DNA of 64,000 nucleotides, from the NCBI RefSeq assembly GCF_008064635.1, contig NZ_VRYZ01000003.1, positions 248,001 through 312,000 of the forward strand. The letters run 5' to 3'. Under the pieces are notes generated by a model that was not told where the DNA came from, made no database searches, and saw only the letters and a program-made list of their open reading frames with translations. A program made the translations under genes and the position numbers. Source of the DNA: Parahaliea aestuarii. Lineage in GTDB: Bacteria > Pseudomonadota > Gammaproteobacteria > Pseudomonadales > Halieaceae. Shown here piece by piece: positions 11,531 through 20,227 of this stretch; position 1 is the stretch's first letter, and every line of letters starts with the position of its first letter.

Positions 11531-12498
11531 TGGCCGCCAACCCGGGCCAGCGCCGCGAGGGCGCCAGCGCCAGCCGCGCCCGCCTCGGTGATCGCTACCG
11601 GGCCTGGCGTGATCATCACAGCCTGTCGGCTGCGGACAGCCTGCGACGGGTGCTCGACAACCCCGCCTCCAGCATTCTGACCTGGCTGGTGATCGGCATC
11701 GCCATGGCACTTCCCGCGGCGCTTGGCATTGCGCTCGACAACGCCCGCGCGGTGAGCGGCAGCTGGGACAGTCCGGCGCAGATCTCCCTGTTCCTGAAAG
11801 CTGATATCGATGAACAGCAGGCGCAGGACCTGCGGCTGACACTGGCGGATCGCGGTGATGTGGGTAGCGCCCAGCTGGTGCCGCGGGATGCCGCGCTTGC
11901 GGAGTTTGCCGAACTCTCCGGCTTTGCCGATGTAGTGGCAAGCCTGGACGATAATCCCCTGCCGCACCTGGTACTGGTGGAGCCGGCATCCGGTGTTGAC
12001 CCCGCGGTACTGCGGGAGGCGTTCGCCGCGCTGCCGGAAGTGGATCAGGCGGTGCTGGACATGGCCTGGGTGCAACGCCTGAACAACATCATGGAGCTGA
12101 GCCGGCGGCTGGTGCTGGCGCTGGGCGGGGTGCTGGTGCTGGGGGTGGTGCTGATCCTCGGCAATACTATCCGTCTGGCCATCGAAAGCCGCCGGGAAGA
12201 GATTGTTATCGTCAAACTGGTAGGGGGCAGCAATGCCTTTGTGCGCCGTCCCTTCCTCTATACCGGCCTGTGGTACGGCGTCGGCGGCGGTCTGTTTGCC
12301 GCCCTGCTGGTGCTGGTGGCGCTGTTATTCCTGGACGGGCCGGTCAGCCGACTGGCCAGCCTCTACCAGAGCGGCTTCGAGCTACAGGGCATTGGTCTGA
12401 TCGGCAGCCTGCAGCTGATCCTGCTCGGTGGTCTGCTCGGGCTGGCGGGCGCCTGGTTGGCGGTTTCACGGCACCTGGGTGCCATCGAACCCCGCTGA
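11530..12498 (+). CDS. ftsX: Cell division protein FtsX
   Basis: The inner-membrane partner of FtsE, transmitting ATP hydrolysis to periplasmic amidase activators. The 322-residue protein has a cytoplasmic N-terminus, a first membrane helix (SSILTWLVIGIAMALPAALG), a periplasmic domain of about 100 residues and three further helices (around LVLALGGVLVLGVVLIL, GLWYGVGGGLFAALLVLVAL and LILLGGLLGLAGAWLAVS). Its ATG overlaps the ftsE stop. It precedes rpoH by 131 bp; the separate CIRCE element and rpoH leader suggest rpoH has its own promoter. Confidence 0.96.
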   Translation: MAANPGQRREGASASRARLGDRYRAWRDHHSLSAADSLRRVLDNPASSILTWLVIGIAMALPAALGIALDNARAVSGSWDSPAQISLFLKADIDEQQAQDLRLTLADRGDVGSAQLVPRDAALAEFAELSGFADVVASLDDNPLPHLVLVEPASGVDPAVLREAFAALPEVDQAVLDMAWVQRLNNIMELSRRLVLALGGVLVLGVVLILGNTIRLAIESRREEIVIVKLVGGSNAFVRRPFLYTGLWYGVGGGLFAALLVLVALLFLDGPVSRLASLYQSGFELQGIGLIGSLQLILLGGLLGLAGAWLAVSRHLGAIEPR

Positions 12499-12571
12499 AA
12501 TGCCCCCTAAGTCACTGAAAATTAACAAATACTTCACAAAAATCCGATGTCGCGCCGGAACTTTGCCGCGA

Positions 12572-12598
12572 TTAGCACTCTAATAGCATGAGTGCTAG
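12572..12598. promoter_or_regulatory. CIRCE-type operator (HrcA site) in front of rpoH
   Basis: TTAGCACTC (12572-12580), a 9-bp spacer, then GAGTGCTAG (12590-12598). The consensus CIRCE element is TTAGCACTC-N9-GAGTGCTAA, so both arm order and spacer length match and only the last base differs. It ends 31 bp upstream of the rpoH ATG. By family knowledge, HrcA binding would repress transcription at normal temperature. The hrcA gene is not in this window. I could not place a convincing -10/-35 pair relative to it. Confidence 0.88.
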
Positions 12599-12629
12599 AC
12601 TTGGCACGCTTCACATGGAGAAACCTCAG

Positions 12630-13484
12630 ATGAGCAATACCCTGAAGCCCGTCGACCAGATGGTGCCGGGCGCCAACCTTGCGGCCTACGTACAAGCCGT
12701 GAGCGCGATCCCGCTGCTGAGCGCAGAGCGGGAACGGGAATTGGCCGAGGATCTGTACTACAACGACAACCTCGAGGCCGCGCGCGAGCTGGTAATGTCG
12801 CACCTGCGTTTCGTGGTGCATATCGCCCGCAGTTACAACGGTTACGGTCTGTCCGAGGCGGACCTGATCCAGGAAGGCAACGTCGGCCTGATGAAGGCCG
12901 TCAAACGCTTCAATCCGGAAAAGGGCGTGCGCCTGGTGTCCTTTGCGGTGCACTGGATCAAGGCCGAGATGCACGAGTTCATCCTGCGCAACTGGCGCAT
13001 CGTGAAAGTGGCCACCACCAAGGCCCAGCGCAAGCTGTTCTTCAACCTGCGCAGCGCCAAGAAGAGCCTGTCCTGGCTGACCGCCGAGGAAACCGAAGCG
13101 GTGGCCGCCGACCTCGGCGTGGACGTGACTGAAGTGCAGCGTATGGAAGGGCGTCTCAGCAGCCGCGATGTGGCTTTCGATTCGCCCATCGACAGCGACG
13201 ATGACGACGCCTGGCAGTCGCCCCAGTACTATCTGGAAGACCAGCGCTACGATCCGGCGGTTGAGGTCGAAACCAGCCAGTATCAGGAGAACAGCGAAGC
13301 TGCCCTGCACAGCGCTTTGTCGGACCTGGATGAACGCAGTCGCGACATCCTCGCCCAGCGCTGGCTGGCGGAGGAAAAAGCGACCCTGCACGAACTGGCC
13401 GACAAGTACGGCGTGTCCGCCGAGCGCATTCGCCAGCTGGAGCAGAATGCGATGAAAAAGCTGCGCACGGCGATCGCCGCCTGA
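12630..13484 (+). CDS. rpoH: RNA polymerase heat-shock sigma factor RpoH (sigma-32)
   Basis: Directs RNA polymerase to heat-shock promoters. The 284-residue protein is the same length as the E. coli one. Region 2 contains HLRFVVHIARSYNGYGL, DLIQEGNVGLMKAVKRFNP and VHWIKAEMHEFILRNWRIVK. QRKLFFNLR is the RpoH box that distinguishes it from other sigma factors, and region 4 ends in YGVSAERIRQLEQNAMKKLR. ATG 12630 is preferred: GGAG lies 9 nt upstream, whereas the in-frame ATG at 12588 lies inside the CIRCE element. Regulation by HrcA is implied by the operator; a hairpin terminator follows the stop. Confidence 0.97.
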   Translation: MSNTLKPVDQMVPGANLAAYVQAVSAIPLLSAERERELAEDLYYNDNLEAARELVMSHLRFVVHIARSYNGYGLSEADLIQEGNVGLMKAVKRFNPEKGVRLVSFAVHWIKAEMHEFILRNWRIVKVATTKAQRKLFFNLRSAKKSLSWLTAEETEAVAADLGVDVTEVQRMEGRLSSRDVAFDSPIDSDDDDAWQSPQYYLEDQRYDPAVEVETSQYQENSEAALHSALSDLDERSRDILAQRWLAEEKATLHELADKYGVSAERIRQLEQNAMKKLRTAIAA

Positions 13485-13514
13485 CCCTGCCGCTTCAATA
13501 CCTGTTACTACCCG

Positions 13515-13540
13515 AACCGGGGCGCTAAAGCGCCCCGGTT
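13515..13540 (+). terminator. Rho-independent terminator after rpoH
   Basis: Perfect 11-bp arms AACCGGGGCGC and GCGCCCCGGTT around the loop TAAA, followed by TTTGCGTT. It lies 31 bp after the rpoH stop and 19 bp before the next start codon. Confidence 0.85.
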
Positions 13541-13559
13541 TGCGTTAGAATCCCTGCCC

Positions 13560-13937
13560 ATGACTACACTCTTCCTGCCTCTCGGTGCGCTGGCTGCCAT
13601 GCTCGGCGTTGTCTTTGGTGCCTTTGGTGCGCACGCCCTGCGTGGTCGGCTCGACGACTACGCCATGGGCGTGTTCGAAACGGCGGTGCAGTATCACTTC
13701 TATCACGCCCTTGCGCTGGTGGCGGTGGGCCTGCTGGCCCTGCACCAGCCCCAGACCACATTGCTGCGGCCCGCGGGCTGGCTGTTCCTGATCGGCCTTG
13801 TGCTGTTTTCCGGCAGTCTCTATGTGCTGGCATTGACCGGCACCAAATGGCTGGGCGCCATCACTCCGCTGGGCGGGCTGGCCTTTATCGCCGGCTGGGC
13901 CTGCCTGGCGGTGGCTGGTTGGAGGAGCCTGTCGTGA
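13560..13937 (+). CDS. DUF423 (YgdD-type) small inner-membrane protein
   Basis: A 125-residue hydrophobic protein with four predicted transmembrane helices. The family signature is at the N-terminus ([20 protein letters not shown]), followed by [20 protein letters not shown] and [20 protein letters not shown], all typical of DUF423. Function is unknown. Its stop overlaps the GTG start of trmB by 4 bp, so the two are translationally coupled; the link between them is not understood. Confidence 0.9.
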   Translation: MTTLFLPLGALAAMLGVVFGAFGAHALRGRLDDYAMGVFETAVQYHFYHALALVAVGLLALHQPQTTLLRPAGWLFLIGLVLFSGSLYVLALTGTKWLGAITPLGGLAFIAGWACLAVAGWRSLS

Positions 13938-14641
13938 GCGATATCGCGGGCAGCGATTCCAGCGAGCGCCGCCACCGGCCTATTCGCAGCTACGTGTTGC
14001 GCACGGGGCGCATGACCGAAGCACAGAAACGCGCGTTCGATGCCGGCTGGGCACGCTGGGGGCTGGATTACTCGCCCGAAGCGCTGGACCTGGGGCGCGT
14101 TTTTGGGTCCTCAGGACCCTGTGTACTGGAAATCGGTTTTGGTATGGGCCACTCCCTGGCCACCATGGCGGCCGCCGCCCCTGGCACCAATTTCATCGGT
14201 GTGGAGGTGCACACGCCCGGGGTGGGGCGACTGCTGCATACCATTTCGGAACAGGGCATCGACAATATCCGGGTGTACTGCCACGACGCCGTGGAAGTGC
14301 TGCAGCATTGCATTCCGCAAAGCGCTCTCGACAGCGTACAGATTTTTTTCCCCGATCCCTGGCACAAGAAGCGCCATCACAAGCGACGCCTGATCCAGCC
14401 TGACTTTGTCGCCCTGCTGGTATCGCGTCTGAAACCCGGTGGGGTACTGCACCTGGCGACGGACTGGGAAAACTACGCCGAGCAGATGATGGAAGTGCTG
14501 TCCGCCAGCGAGTCCCTGGTCAATATCGCCGGAGAAGGCGCGTTTTCCCCGCGTCCCGGGCACCGGCCCCTCACCAAATTCGAGCAGCGCGGTGAGCGAC
14601 TCGGTCACGGCGTGTGGGACCTGCTGTTTCGCAGGGTCTGA
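13934..14641 (+). CDS. trmB: tRNA (guanine46-N7)-methyltransferase TrmB
   Basis: A SAM-dependent enzyme that makes m7G46 in tRNA. 235 residues from the GTG at 13934, inside the stop of the preceding gene. Motifs: [19 protein letters not shown] at the N-terminus, the SAM loop [30 protein letters not shown], the catalytic segment [17 protein letters not shown], and [16 protein letters not shown]. The C-terminal [17 protein letters not shown] binds tRNA in family members. It converges on rfbC with a 30-bp gap. Confidence 0.96.
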   Translation: MSDIAGSDSSERRHRPIRSYVLRTGRMTEAQKRAFDAGWARWGLDYSPEALDLGRVFGSSGPCVLEIGFGMGHSLATMAAAAPGTNFIGVEVHTPGVGRLLHTISEQGIDNIRVYCHDAVEVLQHCIPQSALDSVQIFFPDPWHKKRHHKRRLIQPDFVALLVSRLKPGGVLHLATDWENYAEQMMEVLSASESLVNIAGEGAFSPRPGHRPLTKFEQRGERLGHGVWDLLFRRV

Positions 14642-14671
14642 CACAGTCCCGGCCGCGACCGGCTTCGCGGT

Positions 14672-15220
14672 TTAGTTGAAGAGTGGAATCTCCCCCCAGG
14701 CCAGTCCTTTTTCATCCTTGCCGGACAGCTGCGGGGTTGCGCCTGCCGGCAGCGGCCACTCCACGCCAACGGTGGGGTCATTCCAGGCCAGGGAGACCTC
14801 GCTGGCGGGATCGTAGAAATCCGTGCACTTGTACTGGAAGTCCGCCACCTCGGAGGTGACGTAGAAGCCGTGGGCAAAGCCCGCCGGTACCCACAACATG
14901 CGGTGGTTTTCCGCGGAAAGCTCCACCCCGTACCAGCGACCGAAAGTGGGGGATGACCGGCGCAGGTCCACCGCCACGTCGAACACTGAACCGGCCACTA
15001 CCCGCACCAGTTTTCCCTGGGTGTGGGCCGTCTGGTAGTGCAGGCCGCGGAGGATACCGCGGGCCGATCGGCTGTGGTTGTCCTGCACAAAATCGGCGTC
15101 GATACCGAGTTCGCGGAAGGTGTTGGCGTTCCAGCTCTCCATGAAGAAGCCGCGTTCATCGCCGAACACCCTGGGGTGCAGCAGCAGGACGTCCTTCAGG
15201 GCGGTTTGCTCAACGTTCAT
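14672..15220 (-). CDS. rfbC: dTDP-4-dehydrorhamnose 3,5-epimerase
   Basis: Third enzyme of dTDP-L-rhamnose synthesis. The 182-residue protein contains [35 protein letters not shown] with the catalytic-region histidine, [11 protein letters not shown], and [16 protein letters not shown], all typical of RmlC cupins. Its start overlaps the end of rfbA by 11 bp, so the two are coupled. rfbB (dehydratase) and rfbD (reductase), needed to finish the pathway, are not in this window and must lie elsewhere if the pathway operates. Confidence 0.96.
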   Translation of the reverse strand: MNVEQTALKDVLLLHPRVFGDERGFFMESWNANTFRELGIDADFVQDNHSRSARGILRGLHYQTAHTQGKLVRVVAGSVFDVAVDLRRSSPTFGRWYGVELSAENHRMLWVPAGFAHGFYVTSEVADFQYKCTDFYDPASEVSLAWNDPTVGVEWPLPAGATPQLSGKDEKGLAWGEIPLFN

Positions 15221-16115
15221 CGAAAACCACTCCCTCTTCCCGCAGCAGGTGTTTCAGGTAGGTGCCGTAGCCGCTTTTCTCCAGCGGCGCGGCCAGCGCC
15301 AGCAACTGTTCCGCGCTGATATAGCCCATGCGGTAGGCCACTTCCTCGGGGCAGGCAATTTTCAGGCCCTGGCGCTCCTCCACCACGCGGATGTAATTGG
15401 CGGCGTCCAGCAGGGAGTTGTGGGTGCCGGTGTCGAGCCAGGCGGTGCCGCGGCTCATCACTTCCACCTGCAGGTCGCCGCGCTGCAGGTAGGCGCGGTT
15501 GACGTCGGTGATCTCCAGTTCGCCGCGGTGGGAGGGCTTGATGTTCCTGGCGATCTCCACCACGTCGTTGTCGTAGAAGTAGAGTCCGGTGACCGCGTAG
15601 TGGGACTTGGGTTTGGCGGGCTTTTCCTCGATGTCCAGGGCGGTGCCGTCCCGGTCGAAGCTGACCACGCCGTAGCGTTCCGGGTCGGTGACATAGTAGG
15701 CGAATACCGAGGCGCCACTGTCGCGCTGGGCGGCGGCGCGCAGGCTCTTGGTGAAGCCGCCGCCATAGAAGATATTGTCGCCCAGCACCAGGGCGCAGGG
15801 CGACGTGCCGATAAATGTCTCGCCGAGGATAAAGGCCTGGGCCAGGCCGTCGGGGCTGGGCTGGACCGTGTAGGAGATATTGATGCCCCACTGCTCGCCA
15901 TTGCCCAGCAGATCGGCAAAGGCGCGCTGGTCACGCGGCGTGGTAATTACCAGGATATCGCGGATGCCCGCCAGCATCAGGGTGGCCAGGGGGTAGTAGA
16001 TCATCGGCTTGTCGTAGACCGGCATCAGCTGCTTGCTGACCGTGCTGGTCAGGGGGTGGAGGCGGGTGCCGGAGCCGCCGGCGAGGATAATGCCTTTGTG
16101 GCGCGATTGGGTCAT
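15210..16115 (-). CDS. rfbA: Glucose-1-phosphate thymidylyltransferase
   Basis: Makes dTDP-glucose from dTTP and glucose 1-phosphate, the entry to dTDP-rhamnose and other dTDP sugars. The 301-residue protein has the nucleotidyltransferase signature [17 protein letters not shown], then [26 protein letters not shown] and the sugar-binding segment [17 protein letters not shown]. It heads a two-gene operon with rfbC and diverges from the glycosyltransferase at 16300, which fits an envelope-glycan locus. Confidence 0.96.
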   Translation of the reverse strand: MTQSRHKGIILAGGSGTRLHPLTSTVSKQLMPVYDKPMIYYPLATLMLAGIRDILVITTPRDQRAFADLLGNGEQWGINISYTVQPSPDGLAQAFILGETFIGTSPCALVLGDNIFYGGGFTKSLRAAAQRDSGASVFAYYVTDPERYGVVSFDRDGTALDIEEKPAKPKSHYAVTGLYFYDNDVVEIARNIKPSHRGELEITDVNRAYLQRGDLQVEVMSRGTAWLDTGTHNSLLDAANYIRVVEERQGLKIACPEEVAYRMGYISAEQLLALAAPLEKSGYGTYLKHLLREEGVVFDER

Positions 16116-16299
16116 GGCTGAAGGTTCGCTGCAAAAAGTGGCTAATTATAGGTGGATTGCCGGCAAACTACGAAAAGTCGCCAAAGCGGTTTTCACTGTA
16201 CGATCGTAAAGGGGCTGGCATTTTAAGTGGCCCTTGATAGAATCCAAGGGCTTCGAGGGGCTTTCGGGCACGTTCTGAGCTCCACGCAGGCACCGCTCG

Positions 16300-17661
16300 G
16301 TGTCCTGTGACCCACCCAGATGTGACGAGGACGCCCCCATCAGGCAGCTCGATACTATTTCTACAACGGACGCCGGCAGCGGTGGCCGAGACGCGGAGTC
16401 CGCGCCCGCGGAGGCAGCGCGCCCGGCTGTGCGCCCGCTGCGGATTGCCCTGCTGGGCTATCGTTCGGCGCCATTTGGTGGCGGCCAGGGGGTCTATCTC
16501 AAGTACCTGAGCAAGGCCCTGGTGGATGCCGGGCACCGGGTGGATGTGATTTCCGGCCCGCCCTATCCGCATCTCGACCCCCGTGTAAAGCTGATCCAGC
16601 TGCCGAGCCTGGACCTGTTCGAGAACGGCCTGGCGTCCCTGCGGCCACGACACCTCAACTCGATGGCCAACATCATCGAGTGGACCTCCAAGCTGACCGG
16701 TGGCTTTGCCGAACCCTATACCTTTGGTCGCAGGGCCGTGCGCTATCTGCGGCAGCACAGGGGCGACTATGACCTGGTGCACGACAACCAGAGTCTCAGT
16801 TACGGCATGCTGAAACTGCAGGCCATGGGCATCCCCCTGGTTACCACGGTGCACCACCCCATCACCAGCGATCTGCGCATCGCCCTGGGCGCCGCCAAAA
16901 CGGCGTGGGAGCGGACCCTGATCCGGCGCTGGCACTCCTTCCTGCACATGCAGAAAAAAGTGGTGAAGCAGTTACACCATGTAGTGACCGTGTCGGACTG
17001 CTCGCGCCAGGATATCGCCCGTGACTTCGGCCTGCAGCCGGCCAGCATCGACCTGGTCTACAACGGCATCGACACCGACGAATTCCGCCCCCTGCCGGAC
17101 ATCCCGCGGCGCCCCCTGCGCCTGATGGCGACCGCCTCGGCGGATGCCCCCCTCAAGGGCCTGCGCTACCTGCTGCGGGCCTACGCCAGCCTGCTGACCC
17201 GCTATCCGCGGCTGGAACTGCTGCTGGTGGGCAAACCCCAACCGGGCGGCAAGACCGAGCGGCTGCTGCACCACCTCGGTATTGCCGACAAGGTGCAGTT
17301 TGTAAGCGGCATCACCACGCAGCAGATGGTGGCCTATTATGCCGAGGCGACCGTGGCGGTGGTGCCATCGGTTTACGAGGGCTTTGGCCTGCCTGCCGGA
17401 GAGGCCATGGCCTGCGCTGTGCCGGTGGTGTCGACCGACGGCGGGGCCCTGCCGGAGGTGGTGGGCGATGCCGGTGTTATCGTACCGGCAAAAAATGTCG
17501 AGGCCCTGGCCGCGGGTATCGCCGGCCTGCTGGAGGACCCCGAGCGCCGGGCCCGGCTCGGCGCCGCTGGCCGCCAGCGCATTCTGGAAAAATTCAGCTG
17601 GGAGGTCTGCGCCCGGGACATGAGCCGCTATTACCAACGGGTGCTCGATGCAAACAGTTGA
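16300..17661 (+). CDS. Glycosyltransferase, GT4-type (GT-B fold)
   Basis: Probable retaining sugar transferase of the cytoplasm or inner-membrane face. Up to 453 residues. The N-terminal Rossmann domain begins around residue 47 with LRIALLGYRSAPFGGGQGVY and includes GHRVDVISGPPYP. The C-terminal donor domain has LLLVGKP, then VVPSVYEGFGLPAGEAMACA, the E-x7-E motif of GT4 enzymes. The GTG at 16300 is tentative: the first ~45 residues (rich in Asp, Ala and Ser) do not look conserved and no better in-frame start is obvious. It overlaps the next gene by 14 bp and heads a three-gene operon. Acceptor and donor unknown. Confidence 0.88.
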   Translation: MSCDPPRCDEDAPIRQLDTISTTDAGSGGRDAESAPAEAARPAVRPLRIALLGYRSAPFGGGQGVYLKYLSKALVDAGHRVDVISGPPYPHLDPRVKLIQLPSLDLFENGLASLRPRHLNSMANIIEWTSKLTGGFAEPYTFGRRAVRYLRQHRGDYDLVHDNQSLSYGMLKLQAMGIPLVTTVHHPITSDLRIALGAAKTAWERTLIRRWHSFLHMQKKVVKQLHHVVTVSDCSRQDIARDFGLQPASIDLVYNGIDTDEFRPLPDIPRRPLRLMATASADAPLKGLRYLLRAYASLLTRYPRLELLLVGKPQPGGKTERLLHHLGIADKVQFVSGITTQQMVAYYAEATVAVVPSVYEGFGLPAGEAMACAVPVVSTDGGALPEVVGDAGVIVPAKNVEALAAGIAGLLEDPERRARLGAAGRQRILEKFSWEVCARDMSRYYQRVLDANS

Positions 17662-18364
17662 TTTTGATCACTTCGAGTTGCGCCCCGGCGACCGGGTGCT
17701 GGACCTCGGCTGCGGTGAAGGACGCCACGTCATCTCCGCCTACCTGGAGGGCCAGGTGCAGGCGGTAGGAGTAGATCTCGCACTCAGCGACCTTGTCACT
17801 ACCCGGGAAAAGTTCGCGCCCTTTGCCCGCGCGGATGACCCGGCGCGAAGTTTTGGCCTGAGTTCCGCCACCGCCCTGGCGCTGCCCTTCGCGGACAATA
17901 CCTTCGACAAGGTAATCTGCTCGGAAGTACTGGAGCACATCCCCGACTATCGCGCAGCCCTCGCCGAGATCGATCGGGTGTTGAAGCCCGGTGGACTGTT
18001 TTGCGCCAGTGTGCCGCGGCGCTGGCCGGAGAAAATCTGCTGGGCCCTGTCGCGGGAATACCACCAGGTACCCGGTGGCCACCTGCGTATTTTTCGCGCC
18101 GACAGGCTTTCCAGCGAAATCGAGGCCCTGGGCTTCTCCCGCTATCAGCGGCACTGGGCCCACGCCCTGCACGCGCCTTTCTGGTGGCTCAAGTGTCTGT
18201 TCTGGAACACCCAGGACAGCAACTGGCTGATTCGCCAGTATCACCGCCTGCTGGTGTGGGACCTGATGGAACGCCCGGCCCTTACCCGTACCCTGGAGCG
18301 CCTGCTCAACCCGCTGCTCGGCAAGAGCGTGGTCATGTACTACCGCAAGGAGGCTGTCGCGTGA
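17648..18364 (+). CDS. Class I SAM-dependent methyltransferase
   Basis: 238 residues. Motif I is GDRVLDLGCGEGRHVISAYL at residues 12-31; IPDYRAALAEIDRVLKPGGL is the post-motif strand and helix of Methyltransf_11-type enzymes. The C-terminal half (ADRLSSEIEALGFSRYQRHW, then an aromatic-rich stretch with two hydrophobic segments) may define substrate or membrane contact. The ATG overlaps the glycosyltransferase stop by 14 bp and the gene overlaps the following one by 4 bp. A lipid-linked or glycan substrate is a reasonable inference from the neighbours, but nothing in the sequence identifies it. Confidence 0.87.
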   Translation: MQTVDFDHFELRPGDRVLDLGCGEGRHVISAYLEGQVQAVGVDLALSDLVTTREKFAPFARADDPARSFGLSSATALALPFADNTFDKVICSEVLEHIPDYRAALAEIDRVLKPGGLFCASVPRRWPEKICWALSREYHQVPGGHLRIFRADRLSSEIEALGFSRYQRHWAHALHAPFWWLKCLFWNTQDSNWLIRQYHRLLVWDLMERPALTRTLERLLNPLLGKSVVMYYRKEAVA

Positions 18365-19443
18365 GTGGTCTGTACCTGAGTCGGGGACTCTTCCCCCACG
18401 ATTTTCTGCGGCCCACCGTGCAGTTCCTGCTGCGCGAGCAGTTGCCCAGCGGCGAAATTCCCTGGTTCAGCGGCGGCTATGCTGACCCCTGGGACCATGT
18501 GGAGGCCGCCATGGGGCTGTCCATTGCCGGCGAACTGGCGGCCGCCGAGCGGGCCTACTACTGGTTGCGCGAGAAACAGCTGGAGGACGGAAGCTGGTGG
18601 GCCGCCTACCGCGACGGCACAGCGGATAACACCGAGCGGCGCGAGACCAATTTCGTCGCCTACGTCGCCACCGGCGTCTGGCACCACTACTTGATCAGCC
18701 GCAGTGACACCTTCCTGGCCGCCATGTGGCCCTGCGTGGAAAAGGCCATTGGCTTTGTGCTGGCGCTGCAGTCTGAACACGGCGAGGTCGACTGGGCAGT
18801 GGACGAGGCGGGCCGGGCCAAGGGCGATGCCCTGGTGACGGGCTGCAGCTCGATCTACAAGAGCCTGGAGTGCGCCCACAATATTGCCGTCAGCCTGAAC
18901 CGGGCGCGCCCCGACTGGCTGGCCGCCCGCGACGCCCTGGGCAATGCCCTGCGCCACAAGCCCGAGCGTTTCGACCGCACCTGGGAGAGCAAATCCCGCT
19001 ACTCCATGGACTGGTTCTACCCGGTGCTGACCGGCGCCGTCCGCGGCAGCGAGGCCCGCGCCCGGCTGGCGGCGCGCTGGGACGAATTTGTGGAACCGGG
19101 CCTGGGTTGCCGCTGCGTGTGCGAGGAGCCCTGGGTGACGGTAGCGGAAAGCTGCGAGCTGGTGATGGCCCTGCTGGCCGCCGGCGATCACGCCCGGGCG
19201 GTGGAGGTCTACAGCTGGCTGCACCAGTGGCGGGAGCAGGACGGCGCCTACTGGACCGGTTACCAGATGGTGGAGGACCTGCTGTGGCCGGATGAGAAAC
19301 CCACCTGGACCGCCGGCGCCATCCTGCTGGCGGCGGATGCCCTCACCGGCCACACCGCTGCCTCGCGGCTGTTTACCTCGATTGAGCTGCTGCCGGCCCT
19401 GGCCGGAGTCGAAGCCGAGCCTCGCCGCCGCAAGGCGGACTGA
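18361..19443 (+). CDS. Prenyltransferase/squalene-cyclase-fold protein of unknown function
   Basis: 360 residues from a GTG at 18361 that overlaps the previous stop. The protein is alpha-helical and shows an alpha/alpha-barrel pattern. QLEDGSWWAAY (near residue 76) matches a QW-type repeat as in squalene-hopene cyclases, and similar aromatic helices recur (ETNFVAYVATGVWHHYL, WLHQWREQDGAYWTGYQ). The DxDD acid motif of class II terpene cyclases is not visible, so cyclase activity is doubtful; a barrel acting on a glycan or polyprenyl chain is equally possible. The tight overlap with a glycosyltransferase and a methyltransferase says the three products work in one pathway. Confidence 0.75.
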   Translation: MSGLYLSRGLFPHDFLRPTVQFLLREQLPSGEIPWFSGGYADPWDHVEAAMGLSIAGELAAAERAYYWLREKQLEDGSWWAAYRDGTADNTERRETNFVAYVATGVWHHYLISRSDTFLAAMWPCVEKAIGFVLALQSEHGEVDWAVDEAGRAKGDALVTGCSSIYKSLECAHNIAVSLNRARPDWLAARDALGNALRHKPERFDRTWESKSRYSMDWFYPVLTGAVRGSEARARLAARWDEFVEPGLGCRCVCEEPWVTVAESCELVMALLAAGDHARAVEVYSWLHQWREQDGAYWTGYQMVEDLLWPDEKPTWTAGAILLAADALTGHTAASRLFTSIELLPALAGVEAEPRRRKAD

Positions 19444-19458
19444 AACCGATTCGCCCCG

Positions 19459-19485
19459 CTGCGGCCGCCTTTACAGGCGCCGCAG
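19459..19485. terminator. Bulged hairpin between convergent genes
   Basis: CTGCGG plus CCGCCT pairs with AGGCGCCGCAG across a short TTAC loop, with one bulged C. It lies between the convergent ends of the genes at 18361 and 19471 and overlaps the latter's stop. No strong T run is seen, so terminator activity is uncertain. Confidence 0.4.
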
Positions 19486-20085
19486 TATCCCCAGGGTATT
19501 GACCCGCTCAACTTCTGCGAACAGCCCCGAGGCCAGCGCCATCTGGTAGATTGCCCAGGGTGCCTGGCCCCCTTCGTAAGGATCCGGGAACAAATCGTGA
19601 ACCGCCAGAATGCCCCCCTGCACCAGATGGCAGCTCCAGCAGCGATAGTCGAGCAGGGCCGCATCCAGGCTGTGGCCACCGTCGATAAACACCATGCCGA
19701 GTGGCGTGCGCCAGTGCCGCGCCACCACGTCGGAACTGCTGACCAGCGGTACCACCGTGTCGTCCAGGCCAGCCGTGCGGATATTGCGGCGAAACTCGCG
19801 GAAGGTATCCACCAGCGCTTCCCCACTGTCATAGAGATCCGGGTCGTGGAACATCTCGCCGGCCTGGTGTTCCTCGGACCCGCGGTGGTGATCCAGGGCG
19901 TAGACGGTGCCGCCGTCGCGGCAGGCCAGGCCCAGGTAGAGGGTGGACTTGCCGCAGTAGCTGCCGACTTCGAGTACCGGTCCCAGCGCGCGCGCGGCCT
20001 GAGCGTGGCGGTACAGCGCAGCCCCTTCATCCGCGGCCAGAAAGCCCTTGATTTGCTCGATGTTGGCGGGAAGGTCGGGGATCAT
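19471..20085 (-). CDS. Class I SAM-dependent methyltransferase (Methyltransf_24 type)
   Basis: About 204 residues from the ATG at 20085; a TTG seven codons farther upstream is an alternative. Motif I is LEVGSYCGKSTLYLGLACRD, followed by YALDHHRGSEEHQ (acidic end of strand 2) and MVFIDGGHSLDAALLDYRCW, the pattern of O-methyltransferases that carry a metal- or acid-binding FIDG motif. Found next to the glycosyltransferase operon but on the opposite strand. Substrate unknown; it could modify the same glycan or lipid. Confidence 0.82.
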   Translation of the reverse strand: MIPDLPANIEQIKGFLAADEGAALYRHAQAARALGPVLEVGSYCGKSTLYLGLACRDGGTVYALDHHRGSEEHQAGEMFHDPDLYDSGEALVDTFREFRRNIRTAGLDDTVVPLVSSSDVVARHWRTPLGMVFIDGGHSLDAALLDYRCWSCHLVQGGILAVHDLFPDPYEGGQAPWAIYQMALASGLFAEVERVNTLGILRRL

Positions 20086-20227
20086 GGGCGGTCTCGTGGC
20101 GGGCAAAGCCCGACACGTTAGCGCCTTTGTCCTGGAGCGGCAAGCGGCCGGGAGGCGGCGGCGCCCGTGCTATCATGCGCGGCAATGTTGGCTGCGACTC
20201 CCGGGTCGCCAAGCAAGGATTGTCACC

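Noticed and set aside
12588..12629. Alternative upstream rpoH starts at 12588 and 12615.
   Set aside because: 12588 lies inside the CIRCE element and 12615 lies at the ribosome-binding site for the 12630 start; neither adds conserved residues.
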